In this document: positions 25,854 to 34,880 of the stretch, piece by piece | Layout: every line of letters begins with the position of its first letter | How positions within the stretch are numbered: the stretch's first letter is position 1 | DNA from: Antrihabitans stalagmiti | GTDB taxonomy: Bacteria; Actinomycetota; Actinomycetes; Mycobacteriales; Mycobacteriaceae | Direction of reading: 5' to 3' | Length of the DNA: 64,000 nucleotides | NCBI RefSeq assembly: GCF_016482825.1 | Contig: NZ_JAEMNV010000012.1 | Coordinates: forward strand, 1 to 64,000 | Position numbers and translations under genes: made by a program | Notes under the pieces: generated by a model | Seen by the model: only the letters and a program-made list of their open reading frames with translations | Database searches by the model: none | Told to the model about the DNA's origin: nothing

Positions 25854-27707
25854 ATGAGCAGACACAAGGCAACGCCCGAGCCTGGCTCGACAGTGCTCGG
25901 CAACTCGCTGACCTGGCTCGGAGGCGGACACGTCGACAGCTCTAGCAGCGCACACGAGCGGTCGTCGTACGAGGTCGCAGGCTTGGTCGTCGTACTCAAC
26001 GCGCTTCTCGCCTGGCTCGTGTCCACAGTCGCGGTCGCCGCATCGACAACCGTTTCCGTCTTCGCGATCATCCCTTTCACCCTCGTTGTCGGACTGCTGG
26101 TCGGCGCACTGGCACGATCGCTCGCCAGCGGTCGCCAGACTCGGATGGTCGGCCTGATCGGCCGCGGCGTCGTCGCGCTTTTTATCGGCGTGATCCTCGG
26201 CGAACTCGCAGCTATCGCGATTTTCGGCGGTGCGGTCGACCGTGAACTCGACCAGCAAGCCGTCGAACGAACCGCAACTGCTCCTGCGGTCGTGCAGTCC
26301 GCTGCCGCGCTCGACCAACTTCGCGACGAACGTCGCAACTTGGACAGCAACGTCGATGCCGCCCGCAGCTACATGAACGAGGCGTACGTCCGAGCGCAGT
26401 GTGAATTCAATCCCGCGCCGACCTGCCCACCCGGCATCACCGGAGTCCCCGGCGTAGGCCCTGAGACGCGCACCGCCAACGAAATCTTCGTCGATGCCCG
26501 CGATGCGCTCGCGCTGGCCGAATCCAATCGCGATCGTCAGGCCTCGTCGCTCGACACCGAAATCGCACAGAACGAGACAGCACTCTCTGCCGCCAAGGCT
26601 GCTGCGCCGTCCGACGTCGATCGCGGACTCAGCGGCCGGTGGACGGCGATGCACGACTACACCGCCGCCAACGTGGGCGCATTGCTTCTTCGCCTGCTGA
26701 CCATCGCGTTCTTCGCGATCATGACGCTGCTCCCCCTGATCCTGAAGCTGTGGCGCGGTGAGACGACGCTCGACCGTCATTCCGCGGCCGACGAGGTTCG
26801 CCATCGCGCTGAACTCGAAGCCGACACCGAGATCGCCCTCAAACGTGCGGCGGTCCGCGCCGAGGCCGAAAAGCTCTGGGCAGAACAGAAATTGACGTCG
26901 GCACGGTTCGCGGCCGAGGCCGAGACCGCCATCGAGCGCGAACAACAGCGCCGCCGCGTCGCCGCCGTGTACGACGATCAGCTCGACGCGCCGTACTCAC
27001 GCAACGCACCACTGCCCTCGGCGTTCGATCGTCCGCTCGCGGCACTGCCCGTCGGCACGCCGATCGCGGACAGCATCGAGGCCGAGCTTGCCGAAGAGTC
27101 CGCGGCCGCCGCGCCTCTCGACTACGTACCCGGACGCGAACCTGTCCGAAATCTGCCTGCGGTGCTACCCCCAGCAAAGCTGGAGCCGAAGCGCGCCGAA
27201 CCCGCGAAGCCGCCGTCGGTCGGCCTGCCGAGCTTCAACCCGATTCCCGACATCACGCGTGCCGTCACCGGCATCGTCAAACCGTTCGTTCCGCCGGTGC
27301 TCTCACGGACGTTGTCGACCGCGAACCGCATCCGCACGTCGCGATCGGTATTCGAGGAGTTCGAAGAGATCAAGTTCTCGTTCTCCCGCAAGCGCACTGT
27401 CACGATGGACGAGCAACAGCCCGAGCCGGAGCCCCAGCAGCTCTACTCGGAGGCGTCCGAACAGGTCGCCGCCCAGACGAGCACGGCGCTTCCTCGCATC
27501 GTGACCCATCGAGTCGAGCAGCCTCGTCAGGACGCGCGCTACGGGATCGGACAGCGTTCCTGGGATGCCGACCCGCTCGACGCCGGCTACCCGGAGGACT
27601 TCTCCCGATCCCTGAGCGGGCGGGACGGCGGTCGCCACCGCGAGCTCGTCGAGCGTGAAGGTCCGGCGGCACTCGACGAACGTGAGGGTCCGCGCGAGTT
27701 GCATTGA
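25854..27707 (+). CDS. DUF4407 membrane protein
   Basis: A 617-residue protein with three to four membrane segments in its first half (VVVLNALLAWLVSTVAV, FAIIPFTLVVGLLVGALA, GVVALFIGVILGELAAIAIF and LLRLLTIAFFAIMTLLPLIL), a periplasmic coiled-coil loop between segments 3 and 4, and a long charged cytoplasmic tail rich in Glu/Arg helices (RHRAELEADTEIALKRAAVR). This is the DUF4407 layout; the function is unknown. A strong hairpin terminator follows the stop. It appears to be a single-gene unit. Confidence 0.82.
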   Translation: MSRHKATPEPGSTVLGNSLTWLGGGHVDSSSSAHERSSYEVAGLVVVLNALLAWLVSTVAVAASTTVSVFAIIPFTLVVGLLVGALARSLASGRQTRMVGLIGRGVVALFIGVILGELAAIAIFGGAVDRELDQQAVERTATAPAVVQSAAALDQLRDERRNLDSNVDAARSYMNEAYVRAQCEFNPAPTCPPGITGVPGVGPETRTANEIFVDARDALALAESNRDRQASSLDTEIAQNETALSAAKAAAPSDVDRGLSGRWTAMHDYTAANVGALLLRLLTIAFFAIMTLLPLILKLWRGETTLDRHSAADEVRHRAELEADTEIALKRAAVRAEAEKLWAEQKLTSARFAAEAETAIEREQQRRRVAAVYDDQLDAPYSRNAPLPSAFDRPLAALPVGTPIADSIEAELAEESAAAAPLDYVPGREPVRNLPAVLPPAKLEPKRAEPAKPPSVGLPSFNPIPDITRAVTGIVKPFVPPVLSRTLSTANRIRTSRSVFEEFEEIKFSFSRKRTVTMDEQQPEPEPQQLYSEASEQVAAQTSTALPRIVTHRVEQPRQDARYGIGQRSWDADPLDAGYPEDFSRSLSGRDGGRHRELVEREGPAALDEREGPRELH

Positions 27708-27720
27708 TCGACAGACATTT

Positions 27721-27752
27721 CGAGCCCGGTGGAGAAGTTTCCACCGGGCTCG
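27721..27752 (+). terminator. hairpin terminator after the DUF4407 gene
   Basis: CGAGCCCGGTGGA (27721-27733) pairs perfectly with TCCACCGGGCTCG (27740-27752) around a 6-base loop, and ATTTGTTT follows. Confidence 0.85.
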
Positions 27753-27824
27753 ATTTGTTTGGCCAGTCGGATTTACACGTGATGAACCGCAACTATCGCA
27801 GTTCAAGTGACCGAGTAGGCAAGT

Positions 27825-27960
27825 TTGGTGCGCCGGCGAGGTCTGGACCGAGGAGAGTAACGGCGAAGCCGGAGCGACGAGGGAAGACGTCGCCGAGAGG
27901 CGCACCAAGCCCCGACCGAGCGAAGGCGAGGTCCAATGTCTTTGCCGCGAAGGCGAGGTC
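27825..27960. repeat. long hairpin and repeats downstream of xthA
   Basis: TTGGTGCGCC (27825-27834) pairs with GGCGCACCAA (27899-27908), and the inner GGCGA pairs with TCGCC after a short bulge, giving a long stem around a purine-rich loop. CGAAGGCGAGGTC then occurs twice (27921-27933 and 27948-27960). The region is non-coding and lies just beyond the stop of xthA. It may be a terminator or a remnant of a mobile palindrome. Confidence 0.45.
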
Positions 27961-27963
27961 AAT

Positions 27964-28824
27964 TCAACTCTGCGGCAGCTTCGCACTCCCCTTCTTGGCG
28001 GGCTTGGCCGAAGGCGGCGGAACCATCGGGCCGATGTCGCCGTCGGGTGCGTCGTCGAGATCGACCATGACGGGTGCGTGGTCGCTCGGGCCGGTTCCCT
28101 TGCGTGCCAGCCGGTCCACCCAGGCAGCTTTGACCCGGTCTGCCACGGCGCCGGAGGCCAACTGCAGGTCGATCCGCATACCCAGGTCTTTGTGGAACAT
28201 GCCTGCGCGGTAGTCCCAGTAGGTGAAGACGCGTTCGTTCGGCCAGCGTTCCCTGACGACGTCGCGTAGGCCGAGGGCGTGCAGGTCGGCGAGAGCTTGC
28301 CGCTCGGGTGCGGTGACATGGGTTTGGCCGACGTAGGCCTCGGGATCGAAGAGGTCGGCGTCGGCAGGCGCGATGTTGATGTCACCACACACCATGACGT
28401 CCGTCGGTCCCTTTTCGACGACGTCACGCAGGGTCGCGAGCCAGGCGAGTTTGTATTTGTAGTGGTCCGAATCGGGGGTCCGGCCGTTGGGAACGTAGAG
28501 AGAGTGCACTCGGACGCCGCCGCACGTTGCGGAGACGGCGCGCGCCTCGGGGTGCGGAAAGCCGGGCGCTCCCGGCAGCCCGACCACTACGTCGTCGAGT
28601 CCGACCTTCGACAGGATCGCAACACCGTTCCACTGCAGTTCGCCGTTGAGCGCGAATTCGTAGCCTCGACCTGCGAGTTCGTCGCCGAGCAGCGCCGTGA
28701 ACGCGTCGTCGGCAAGTTTCGTTTCCTGCAGACACACGACGTCGGGTTTGCGTTGATCGAGCCACGGGAGCAGGCGGGGGACGCGCTGTTTGACCGAGTT
28801 CACATTCCAGGTAGCAATTCGCAC
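27964..28824 (-). CDS. xthA: exodeoxyribonuclease III / AP endonuclease
   Basis: A 286-residue enzyme of base-excision repair that cuts DNA at abasic sites and trims 3' ends. The family residues are visible: IATWNVNSV at the N-terminus, CLQETKL (metal-binding Glu), LYVPNG, VCGDINIAP (Asp/Asn) and GPSDHAPV (Asp-His catalytic pair). Length is slightly above the usual because of a Lys/Pro-rich C-terminal tail. It is divergent from the SGNH hydrolase gene. Confidence 0.96.
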   Translation of the reverse strand: MRIATWNVNSVKQRVPRLLPWLDQRKPDVVCLQETKLADDAFTALLGDELAGRGYEFALNGELQWNGVAILSKVGLDDVVVGLPGAPGFPHPEARAVSATCGGVRVHSLYVPNGRTPDSDHYKYKLAWLATLRDVVEKGPTDVMVCGDINIAPADADLFDPEAYVGQTHVTAPERQALADLHALGLRDVVRERWPNERVFTYWDYRAGMFHKDLGMRIDLQLASGAVADRVKAAWVDRLARKGTGPSDHAPVMVDLDDAPDGDIGPMVPPPSAKPAKKGSAKLPQS

Positions 28825-28934
28825 AGCCTCAACGGTAGTGGGAAGTTTTCGGCCGGCAAGATCGTTAGCACTGCATACAACAGGCGGACCCGCTTGGTTT
28901 CTGGGATCATCACGTCGGAAGAAAGGGGGTCGGG

Positions 28935-29762
28935 ATGTCGAACACGATGTTCACGAAGTTTGTCGCGCTCGGCGATTCGTTCACCGAGGGCGTCGGCGAT
29001 CTGTCGCCGGACAGTCCGAACGGGGTGCTCGGCTGGGCCGACCGGACTGCCTACGAACTAGCGCGCACGATGCCGGACCTCGGCTACGCGAACCTCGCTA
29101 TTCGTGGGCACGTCTTGGCCCAGGTCATCGACGCGCAGTTGGAACCGGCGTTGGCCATGCAGCCCGACCTGGTCGCCATTTCTGCCGGCGGCAACGACAT
29201 CCTGCGCCCTAGCGTCGACCTCGATTCGTTGATGGAGCGTTACGACTCGACGATCGCGCAGCTTGCCGGCACGGGCGCTCGGGTCATCGTCTTCACGACC
29301 TTCGACGGTTCTTTCGATGCGCTGTACAAGCGGCTGCGGGGTCGCGCGGCGACGTACAACGAATACCTGCGTGGAATCGCGGACGACCACGGTGCCGAGA
29401 TCGTCGATTTCTGGCGGATGAAGGATTTTTCGGATCGTCGAATGTGGTCCGCGGATCGGTTGCACCTCAACGAGATCGGTCATACCCGGATGGCGGCCGA
29501 GGTGCTCGACGTGATCGGTGTTCCGCACGCGCTGCGTCCGCCACCTTTTCCACCTCCCTCCGAACGGACTCGCGGCGAGATCCGCCGCGAGGATCTGGAG
29601 TGGACTCGCGACACGCTCATTCCTTGGATCGGGCGTCGGATCCGGGGGATCTCGACGGGCGACGGCTTGCCTGCGAAGTACGCGGACCTGTTCCCGGCGG
29701 CGCAGTTGCCGGTCGGACAACGCGAACTCCGAACCGAGCAGGCCACTGCGGCAGCTGGCTGA
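28935..29762 (+). CDS. SGNH/GDSL family hydrolase
   Basis: A 275-residue esterase-type protein. The GDSL block reads VALGDSFTEG with nucleophile Ser15; block III has GGNDIL, and the catalytic Asp and His lie in DRLHLNEIGH. No signal peptide is seen, so it is probably cytoplasmic. A C-terminal extension of about 65 residues (from PPPFPPPSE) exceeds the core fold. The ribosome-binding site GAAAGGGGG precedes ATG 28935. It runs toward the TetR gene with 45 bases between. Confidence 0.88.
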   Translation: MSNTMFTKFVALGDSFTEGVGDLSPDSPNGVLGWADRTAYELARTMPDLGYANLAIRGHVLAQVIDAQLEPALAMQPDLVAISAGGNDILRPSVDLDSLMERYDSTIAQLAGTGARVIVFTTFDGSFDALYKRLRGRAATYNEYLRGIADDHGAEIVDFWRMKDFSDRRMWSADRLHLNEIGHTRMAAEVLDVIGVPHALRPPPFPPPSERTRGEIRREDLEWTRDTLIPWIGRRIRGISTGDGLPAKYADLFPAAQLPVGQRELRTEQATAAAG

Positions 29763-29807
29763 ATCACGGTGTTGACGTAAGATCGGAATCGGTGTTCACT
29801 TCTTGGT

Positions 29808-30488
29808 GTGGCGTATAGACGTACCCCGGAAGTCCAGCGAAACCTGGATGCCAAACGTGATCGGCTGATCGAGTCCGCGATTGCGCTCGTTGCCGAACAC
29901 GGCTACGGCGAATGCTCGATTGCGGCCGTCGCGCAACGGTCCGAGGTCGGCACGGGAACCGTCTACCGCCATTTCGCGAACAAGGGCGAACTTTTCGCCG
30001 AGGTGTTCCGCATCGTATGTAGCCGGGAAGTCGCGGCAGCAATCGCGGCCGGCACCGCGGCGCACGAAGTGCACGGAACCTACGTCTCGTCCGTCACCGC
30101 GTCGGTCGCCACCTTCGCCGAACGCGCGCTGCGGGCGCCGACCCTCGCCTATGCATTGCTGGCCGAACCGGTCGATCCACAGGTGGACGCAGAGCGGTTG
30201 CTGTTTCGCGAGTCGTACCGGAACGCGTTGGCAGTCGCCATCGACGCGGCCGTCGGCGCAGGCGAAATACCGCCGCAACCAGCGCAGATCACAGCAGCGT
30301 GCATCGTCGGCGCGATCGGTGAAGCGTTGATCCTTCCGCTCGCGATCGGCAATGCCGAACCAACGACTGTCGAGTCCTTTCTTACCTTCACCCTTCGTTC
30401 ACTTGGGAGCCCACATGAAAGCAGCATCGAAAGCAACCCACGAGGTCTTCAATCAGGTTCCGCAGCTGATCGACTTCGACGCGGCTGA
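29808..30488 (+). CDS. TetR family regulator
   Basis: A 226-residue TetR protein. The DNA-binding helices are IESAIALVAEHGYGECSIAA and VAQRSEVGTGTVYRHFANKG. The C-terminal part is a normal ligand domain until LTFTLRSLGSP, after which about 30 residues of low-complexity tail overlap the first 74 bases of the AidB-like gene in another frame. The tail may reflect a lost stop. The overlap implies that regulator and acyl-CoA dehydrogenase are co-transcribed. Confidence 0.85.
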   Translation: MAYRRTPEVQRNLDAKRDRLIESAIALVAEHGYGECSIAAVAQRSEVGTGTVYRHFANKGELFAEVFRIVCSREVAAAIAAGTAAHEVHGTYVSSVTASVATFAERALRAPTLAYALLAEPVDPQVDAERLLFRESYRNALAVAIDAAVGAGEIPPQPAQITAACIVGAIGEALILPLAIGNAEPTTVESFLTFTLRSLGSPHESSIESNPRGLQSGSAADRLRRG

Positions 30489-32064
30489 CTACCCACCGCT
30501 CCTCGAGGCGTTCGCGCGGGAAGGCGCGCAGAACGCAGTCGAGGAGTTGCACAAGGTCGGCCGCCTGGCGGGTAGTGCTGAGGCGATCGAGTGGGGCGAT
30601 CTCGCAGAGGCGCACCCGCCGATTCTGCGGACGCACGATCGCTACGGTCACCGCATCGACGAGGTCGCCTACGACCCGGCGTATCACCGCCTGATGACGA
30701 CCGCGGTCGAACTCGGCTTGCACGGCGCCCCGTGGGCGGACCCGGATCCGAACGCGCACCTCATCCGCGCAGGCAAGATGGCCGTCTGGGGGCAGACCGA
30801 TGCGGGGCACGGCTGTCCGATCTCGATGACCTACGCCGTCGTCCCAGCGCTACGGCACAACGCCGACCTCGCGTCGCAGTACGAGCCGCTGCTCACCAGT
30901 CGCGCCTATGATCCGAAACTTCGCGCGCCGCTGAGCAAGTCCGGCCTCATCGCCGGCATGTCGATGACGGAGAAGCAGGGCGGCTCGGACGTTCGCGCCG
31001 GGACGACTCGAGCGGTCCCGCAGTCCGACGGTAGTTACCTGATCACCGGACACAAGTGGTTCACATCCGCTCCGATGTCCGACGTCTTCCTCGTGCTCGC
31101 CCAAGCGCCCGGCGGCCTGTCGTGCTTCTTCCTCCCCCGGATCCTGCCCGACGGCACCCGCAACGCGATGTACCTGCAACGGCTCAAGGACAAGCTCGGC
31201 AATCACTCGAACGCGAGCAGCGAAGTCGAATACGACGAGGCTGTCGCATGGCTCGTCGGCGAGGAAGGCCGCGGAGTTCCGACGATCGTCGAGATGGTCA
31301 ACATGACGCGGCTCGACTGCACGATCGCGTCCGCGACGTCGATGCGCGTCGGCACCGCGCAGGCCGCGCATCACGCGACGCATCGCAGCGCGTTCGGTGC
31401 AAACCTCGTCGACCAGCCACTTATGCGCAACGTGCTGGCCGATCTGGCGGTCGAAGCGGAGGCGTCGACGACGGTCGCGATGTGGCTCGCCGCGTTGACC
31501 GACCGCGCCGAATCGGGCGACAAGGACGCCGCGGCACTGCGCCGGATCTCGCTCGCCGTGAGCAAGTACTACGTCTGCAAACGCGGACCGATTCACGCGG
31601 CCGAGGCGCTCGAATGCCTCGGCGGCAACGGCTACGTCGAAGAATCGCGGATGCCGCGGCTCTACCGCGAGGCACCGCTGATGTCGGTCTGGGAGGGTTC
31701 GGGCAACGTCGCAGCGCTCGACACCCTGCGTGCGATGGCGAAGCAGCCGGAATCGTTGCAGGTTTTCCTCGACGAACTCGACAGCACGGCAGGTGTCGAT
31801 GCCCGACTCGATGCCGCGGTCGCCGGCCTGAAGCAGTCGTTCTCCGACTTCGACACGATTCAATACCGTGCGCGACGCGTTGTCGGTGAGATGGCTCTTG
31901 CGCTGCAAGGGTCTCTGCTCGTTCGCTTCGGACATCCCGCTGTCGCGGATGCCTTCTGCGCGACGCGGCTCGGTGCCGATTGGGGCAGTGTGTTCGGCAC
32001 CTTGCCGACCGGCATCGATGTCGCATCCATCATCGAGCGGGCGACCCCGAAGGTCGGGTCCTAG
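30415..32064 (+). CDS. AidB-like acyl-CoA dehydrogenase
   Basis: A 549-residue flavoprotein of the AidB branch of acyl-CoA dehydrogenases. THEVFNQVPQLIDFD at the N-terminus, GMSMTEKQGGSDVR, KLGNHSNASSEVEY and LMSVWEGSGNVAALD are the AidB-type motifs. In E. coli AidB belongs to the adaptive response to alkylating agents; its reaction is not settled. The ATG at 30415, inside the tetR gene, was chosen because the conserved THEV block follows at once. A TetR gene directly upstream is the likely regulator. Confidence 0.88.
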   Translation: MKAASKATHEVFNQVPQLIDFDAADYPPLLEAFAREGAQNAVEELHKVGRLAGSAEAIEWGDLAEAHPPILRTHDRYGHRIDEVAYDPAYHRLMTTAVELGLHGAPWADPDPNAHLIRAGKMAVWGQTDAGHGCPISMTYAVVPALRHNADLASQYEPLLTSRAYDPKLRAPLSKSGLIAGMSMTEKQGGSDVRAGTTRAVPQSDGSYLITGHKWFTSAPMSDVFLVLAQAPGGLSCFFLPRILPDGTRNAMYLQRLKDKLGNHSNASSEVEYDEAVAWLVGEEGRGVPTIVEMVNMTRLDCTIASATSMRVGTAQAAHHATHRSAFGANLVDQPLMRNVLADLAVEAEASTTVAMWLAALTDRAESGDKDAAALRRISLAVSKYYVCKRGPIHAAEALECLGGNGYVEESRMPRLYREAPLMSVWEGSGNVAALDTLRAMAKQPESLQVFLDELDSTAGVDARLDAAVAGLKQSFSDFDTIQYRARRVVGEMALALQGSLLVRFGHPAVADAFCATRLGADWGSVFGTLPTGIDVASIIERATPKVGS

Positions 32065-32074
32065 CCGGGACGTG

Positions 32075-32090
32075 CTTAGGCAAGCCTAAG
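32075..32090. promoter_or_regulatory. IdeR/DtxR iron box before the SagB-like gene
   Basis: CTTAGGCAAGCCTAAG is a perfect inverted repeat with the TTAGG-N-CCTAA form of actinobacterial iron boxes. It lies just upstream of a probable -10 TAAACT (32092-32097) and 15 bases before the GTG, where bound IdeR would block RNA polymerase. Expected result: expression when iron is low. Confidence 0.75.
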
Positions 32091-32105
32091 GTAAACTTCA
32101 CTCTC

Positions 32106-33476
32106 GTGAACCGATCAGTTGCGACGCGCCATCAGGACGTCTATTCGTTTCGACCAGGCGCGACGTGCGTGACGACTCCGCGAGCGGCAATCCTGCTCGC
32201 GCCGCCGCACAAGGAGAAGTTGCCGGGAGTGACGCCGGCCCAGCTGCAAGCCCTCAAGACGCTCAACCTCGGCCCAGCCACACTCGACGACCTCTCCCCG
32301 ACCGGTGCCGATGCAGATGTCGACACCCTCGTCGGATCGCTCGCCGAGCGTGGTTGGCTCGCGATCACGGTCCGCTTCGACGGCACCGACCTCTATACGA
32401 TCCGCCCTTTCGCAACACCGCCCGCTCGACCGGAGTTCGTCGAGGAAGAACGCACGCTGTCCAAATTCACGATCATGCGACGTGACAAGAACAACATCGT
32501 GGCCGAGAATCCACTGTCGTGGTGTGACATCGATATTCACGATCCGCGTGTGCTCGAAGTGGTATCGGGTCTCGCGTCGCCTGCGGAACCTGCTCTGCCC
32601 GACGATGTTTCGGCGCGCCTCGCGGCGGATCTGAAATGGGCACGGCATACCGTCGTCGACGCCGAGTCCGAGGACGACGAATTCGCCACCCGCAGTTGGA
32701 ATGCCCACGAACTGTGGTTTCACCGTCGCAGCAATCTCAGCGAACGCATCCTTACGTGGGAGACATTCGGCCCGACCCGCTGGGCCGACGGTGAATTCCC
32801 ACCACTGCCCGCTCGTAAGGACAACTACCCGGGTGACGCGATCGCGCTCGCTACTCCCGACATCGAGGACCTCCGCGCCGTCGACCCGAGCCTCACCGAC
32901 GTCCTCGAGGACCGAGTTTCGTGCCGAGACTTCGACGATGCCGCACCGATCACGCTCGACCGACTCGGCGAACTACTGTTCAGGACGGTCCGCACCAAGA
33001 GCCTACGGACGGCTAAGGGAGTCGAATACCTTTCTCGCCCTTACCCTTCCGGCGGTGCCGTGCACGAACTCGAGTTCTACCCCGTTGTACGAAACGTCGC
33101 CGGTCTGGCGTCGGGGATGTATCACTACGATTCGTTCGATCACGTCCTTCGGCCCGTCGCCGACGACCAGGTGGTAGAACGGTTGCTCCGGACGTCGTCG
33201 CTGACGCTCTCGCAGGGTCAGTTGCCGCAGGTACTGATCGTTATCGCCGCCCGGTCGGGTCGCTTGATGTGGACCTACGAACAGGTTCCCTACGCGATCA
33301 TCCTCAAGCACGTCGGCGTCGTGTTGCAGACGATCTACCTGGTCGCGACTGCGATGGGTCTCGGCGCGGTTGCACAGGGCTACGGCGACACAACAGCTTT
33401 CAACGATGCTGCCGGCGTTGACGAATTGGAAGAATGCAACGTCGGCAGCATCGTGATCGGCGCGCCGAAGCGCTAG
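32106..33476 (+). CDS. SagB-type nitroreductase-fold oxidoreductase, iron-regulated
   Basis: A 456-residue protein. The C-terminal half (about 265-450) has the FMN-binding nitroreductase fold of SagB-type dehydrogenases: DRVSCRDFDD, the PYPSGGAVHELEFYP block and GLGAVAQGYGD. The N-terminal 200 residues are a separate domain without a family I can name. SagB enzymes oxidise azoline rings in thiazole/oxazole-modified peptides, but no precursor peptide or cyclodehydratase lies beside it. GTG 32106 fits a leaderless start behind the iron box. The protein may therefore act in siderophore maturation or ferric reduction; this is inference. It overlaps the lipase gene by four bases, tail to tail. Confidence 0.72.
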   Translation: MNRSVATRHQDVYSFRPGATCVTTPRAAILLAPPHKEKLPGVTPAQLQALKTLNLGPATLDDLSPTGADADVDTLVGSLAERGWLAITVRFDGTDLYTIRPFATPPARPEFVEEERTLSKFTIMRRDKNNIVAENPLSWCDIDIHDPRVLEVVSGLASPAEPALPDDVSARLAADLKWARHTVVDAESEDDEFATRSWNAHELWFHRRSNLSERILTWETFGPTRWADGEFPPLPARKDNYPGDAIALATPDIEDLRAVDPSLTDVLEDRVSCRDFDDAAPITLDRLGELLFRTVRTKSLRTAKGVEYLSRPYPSGGAVHELEFYPVVRNVAGLASGMYHYDSFDHVLRPVADDQVVERLLRTSSLTLSQGQLPQVLIVIAARSGRLMWTYEQVPYAIILKHVGVVLQTIYLVATAMGLGAVAQGYGDTTAFNDAAGVDELEECNVGSIVIGAPKR

Positions 33477-34237
33477 ATTCCGCGGCCCCCGTTGGCTGGA
33501 AAGACCGTCTTGTCCCACGTGATCGAGCCGTCCGCATCGGTGACGAACTGCCCGTCGCACGATCCGTCGAGCGCGGCGACGACTGCGTTCTGCACACGCT
33601 CGTCCGACGGTTCGACGATGTGCGCCAAGTTGGGGATCGGGGTGACGCGGCACTGTCCGCCGTCGAGCCGACCGTCCGCCATCTCCTCCGCACTGCGAAT
33701 GGAGTAGTACTTCGCCGCGCCGGAAGTGTCGTCACCCTTGTTGAGGTCGGCCATGAACTGCGTGAACGGGCAACCGTCGAATCCGAAGCCGGGCAACTGC
33801 AGGCATCCGCCCGGCGTGCCGTATTGCGGTGACCCGATGGCGATGTAGTTGTCGACGATATCGGCGCCACCCAGGTTCTTGAGGTAGTTCCGCGAGTTGA
33901 GGCCGCCATAGCTGTGCGCGACGATCGACAGCGATTCGACCTCGACGCCTGCGGTCGCGCGGTCGGCCGCGGCCTTGATCTGCTGGCTTTCCTTCACGAG
34001 ATCGAGCCCGCCCGTCGGCACCGGATACACGGTGTAGCCGAGCGCGGTGAGTTTGACGTCGAGGCCTTTGTACTGGTCGAGCGATGTCGTGCCGGGCACT
34101 GGCTCCTGGCCGGGGACGAGCAGCACAATTCGTTGACCCTCGGGCGCGGCGGTAGCGACGGGCGCAGCAAGTGCCGTTGCGCAACCGACGAAGGCGACCG
34201 TCAGGCAAGAAGTTAGTGCAGCCTTAGTAAACGTCAT
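33473..34237 (-). CDS. secreted lipase-like alpha/beta hydrolase
   Basis: About 254 residues with a signal peptide (MTFTKAALTSCLTVAFVGC onward, cleaved near ATAAP). The nucleophile motif is AHSYGG, typical of triacylglycerol lipases, and cysteines in GGCLQLPGFGFDGCPF suggest a disulfide, as expected outside the cytoplasm. The upstream part GQRIVLLVPGQEP holds the oxyanion strand. ATG 34237 was chosen because the signal sequence begins there; the frame stays open for 57 more codons but these do not look like protein. Convergent with the SagB-like gene. Confidence 0.8.
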   Translation of the reverse strand: MTFTKAALTSCLTVAFVGCATALAAPVATAAPEGQRIVLLVPGQEPVPGTTSLDQYKGLDVKLTALGYTVYPVPTGGLDLVKESQQIKAAADRATAGVEVESLSIVAHSYGGLNSRNYLKNLGGADIVDNYIAIGSPQYGTPGGCLQLPGFGFDGCPFTQFMADLNKGDDTSGAAKYYSIRSAEEMADGRLDGGQCRVTPIPNLAHIVEPSDERVQNAVVAALDGSCDGQFVTDADGSITWDKTVFPANGGRGI

Positions 34238-34398
34238 GGCGCGAACGATAGCGACTGCGGGCGCGACTTTCAATATGGACGAAACCGGCACCTGAACTGG
34301 TGTTTCAGCGGACGATAAGACGTCGGACAGGACGGAAACGGAAGCTTGATCGCACAACCCCCGACCTGACCGAAGCCTTCGACCCAAGAGGAACTCCC

Positions 34399-34797
34399 AT
34401 GTCCACAATCCGAATCAGACTGCGTCCCGTCATCTTCGCTCTCGTCGCGCTCGCCGCCGCGCTGGCGTTGATCGGAACTGGAACCGCCGCCGCGCAGCCG
34501 ACGCTCGACCGTATTCAGTTCGCTCCGGGCGCGAGCGGCGCGTCCGTCGCCGGCTCCATCGTGCGCGGCGACACCAACGCGTTCCTCGTCGAGGCATCCG
34601 TAGGTCAGACGATGACGATCGATATCGCCTCCGTCGAAGCCAACGCCGTGTTCGCGGTCTACAGCCCGAACGGCGACGAGTTGCGCTTCGAGCAGGTCAG
34701 CGCCACGATCGTGTTGCCTGCGTCCGGCGACTACCTGATCGATGTCGGATCGGTGCGCGGGAATACGACATACGAGCTGTACGTGACGATCACCTGA
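34399..34797 (+). CDS. small secreted beta-rich protein
   Basis: A 132-residue exported protein. The signal peptide (PVIFALVALAAALALIGTG) ends near AAAQP. The mature part of about 100 residues is beta-rich and resembles a bacterial pre-peptidase C-terminal (PPC) domain, with FLVEASVGQTMTIDIAS and SGDYLIDVGSVRGNTTYEL. Such domains aid secretion or binding and have no catalysis of their own. AGAGGAA precedes the ATG. The partner, if any, is unknown. Confidence 0.72.
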   Translation: MSTIRIRLRPVIFALVALAAALALIGTGTAAAQPTLDRIQFAPGASGASVAGSIVRGDTNAFLVEASVGQTMTIDIASVEANAVFAVYSPNGDELRFEQVSATIVLPASGDYLIDVGSVRGNTTYELYVTIT

Positions 34798-34833
34798 TTT
34801 GCCCACGCGGTTCATCGCGGGCGCACCGATCGA

Positions 34834-34852
34834 TTAAGATAGGCTGTCCTTA
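34834..34852 (+). promoter_or_regulatory. IdeR/DtxR iron box before the GNAT gene
   Basis: TTAAGATAGGCTGTCCTTA closely follows the 19-bp iron box pattern TTAGGTTAGGCTAACCTAA. It contains a -10-like TAAGAT (34835-34840), so binding would block the promoter. The ATG of the acyltransferase lies 28 bases beyond the box. Confidence 0.72.
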
Positions 34853-34880
34853 GTCCAGATCGAATCGGAGCTTCCCCGCG

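Noticed and set aside
34210-34236. Possible third iron box at the lipase start (GTTAGTGCAGCCTTAGTAA)
   Set aside because: It lacks dyad symmetry when aligned to the TTAGG pattern, and it lies within the signal-peptide codons.
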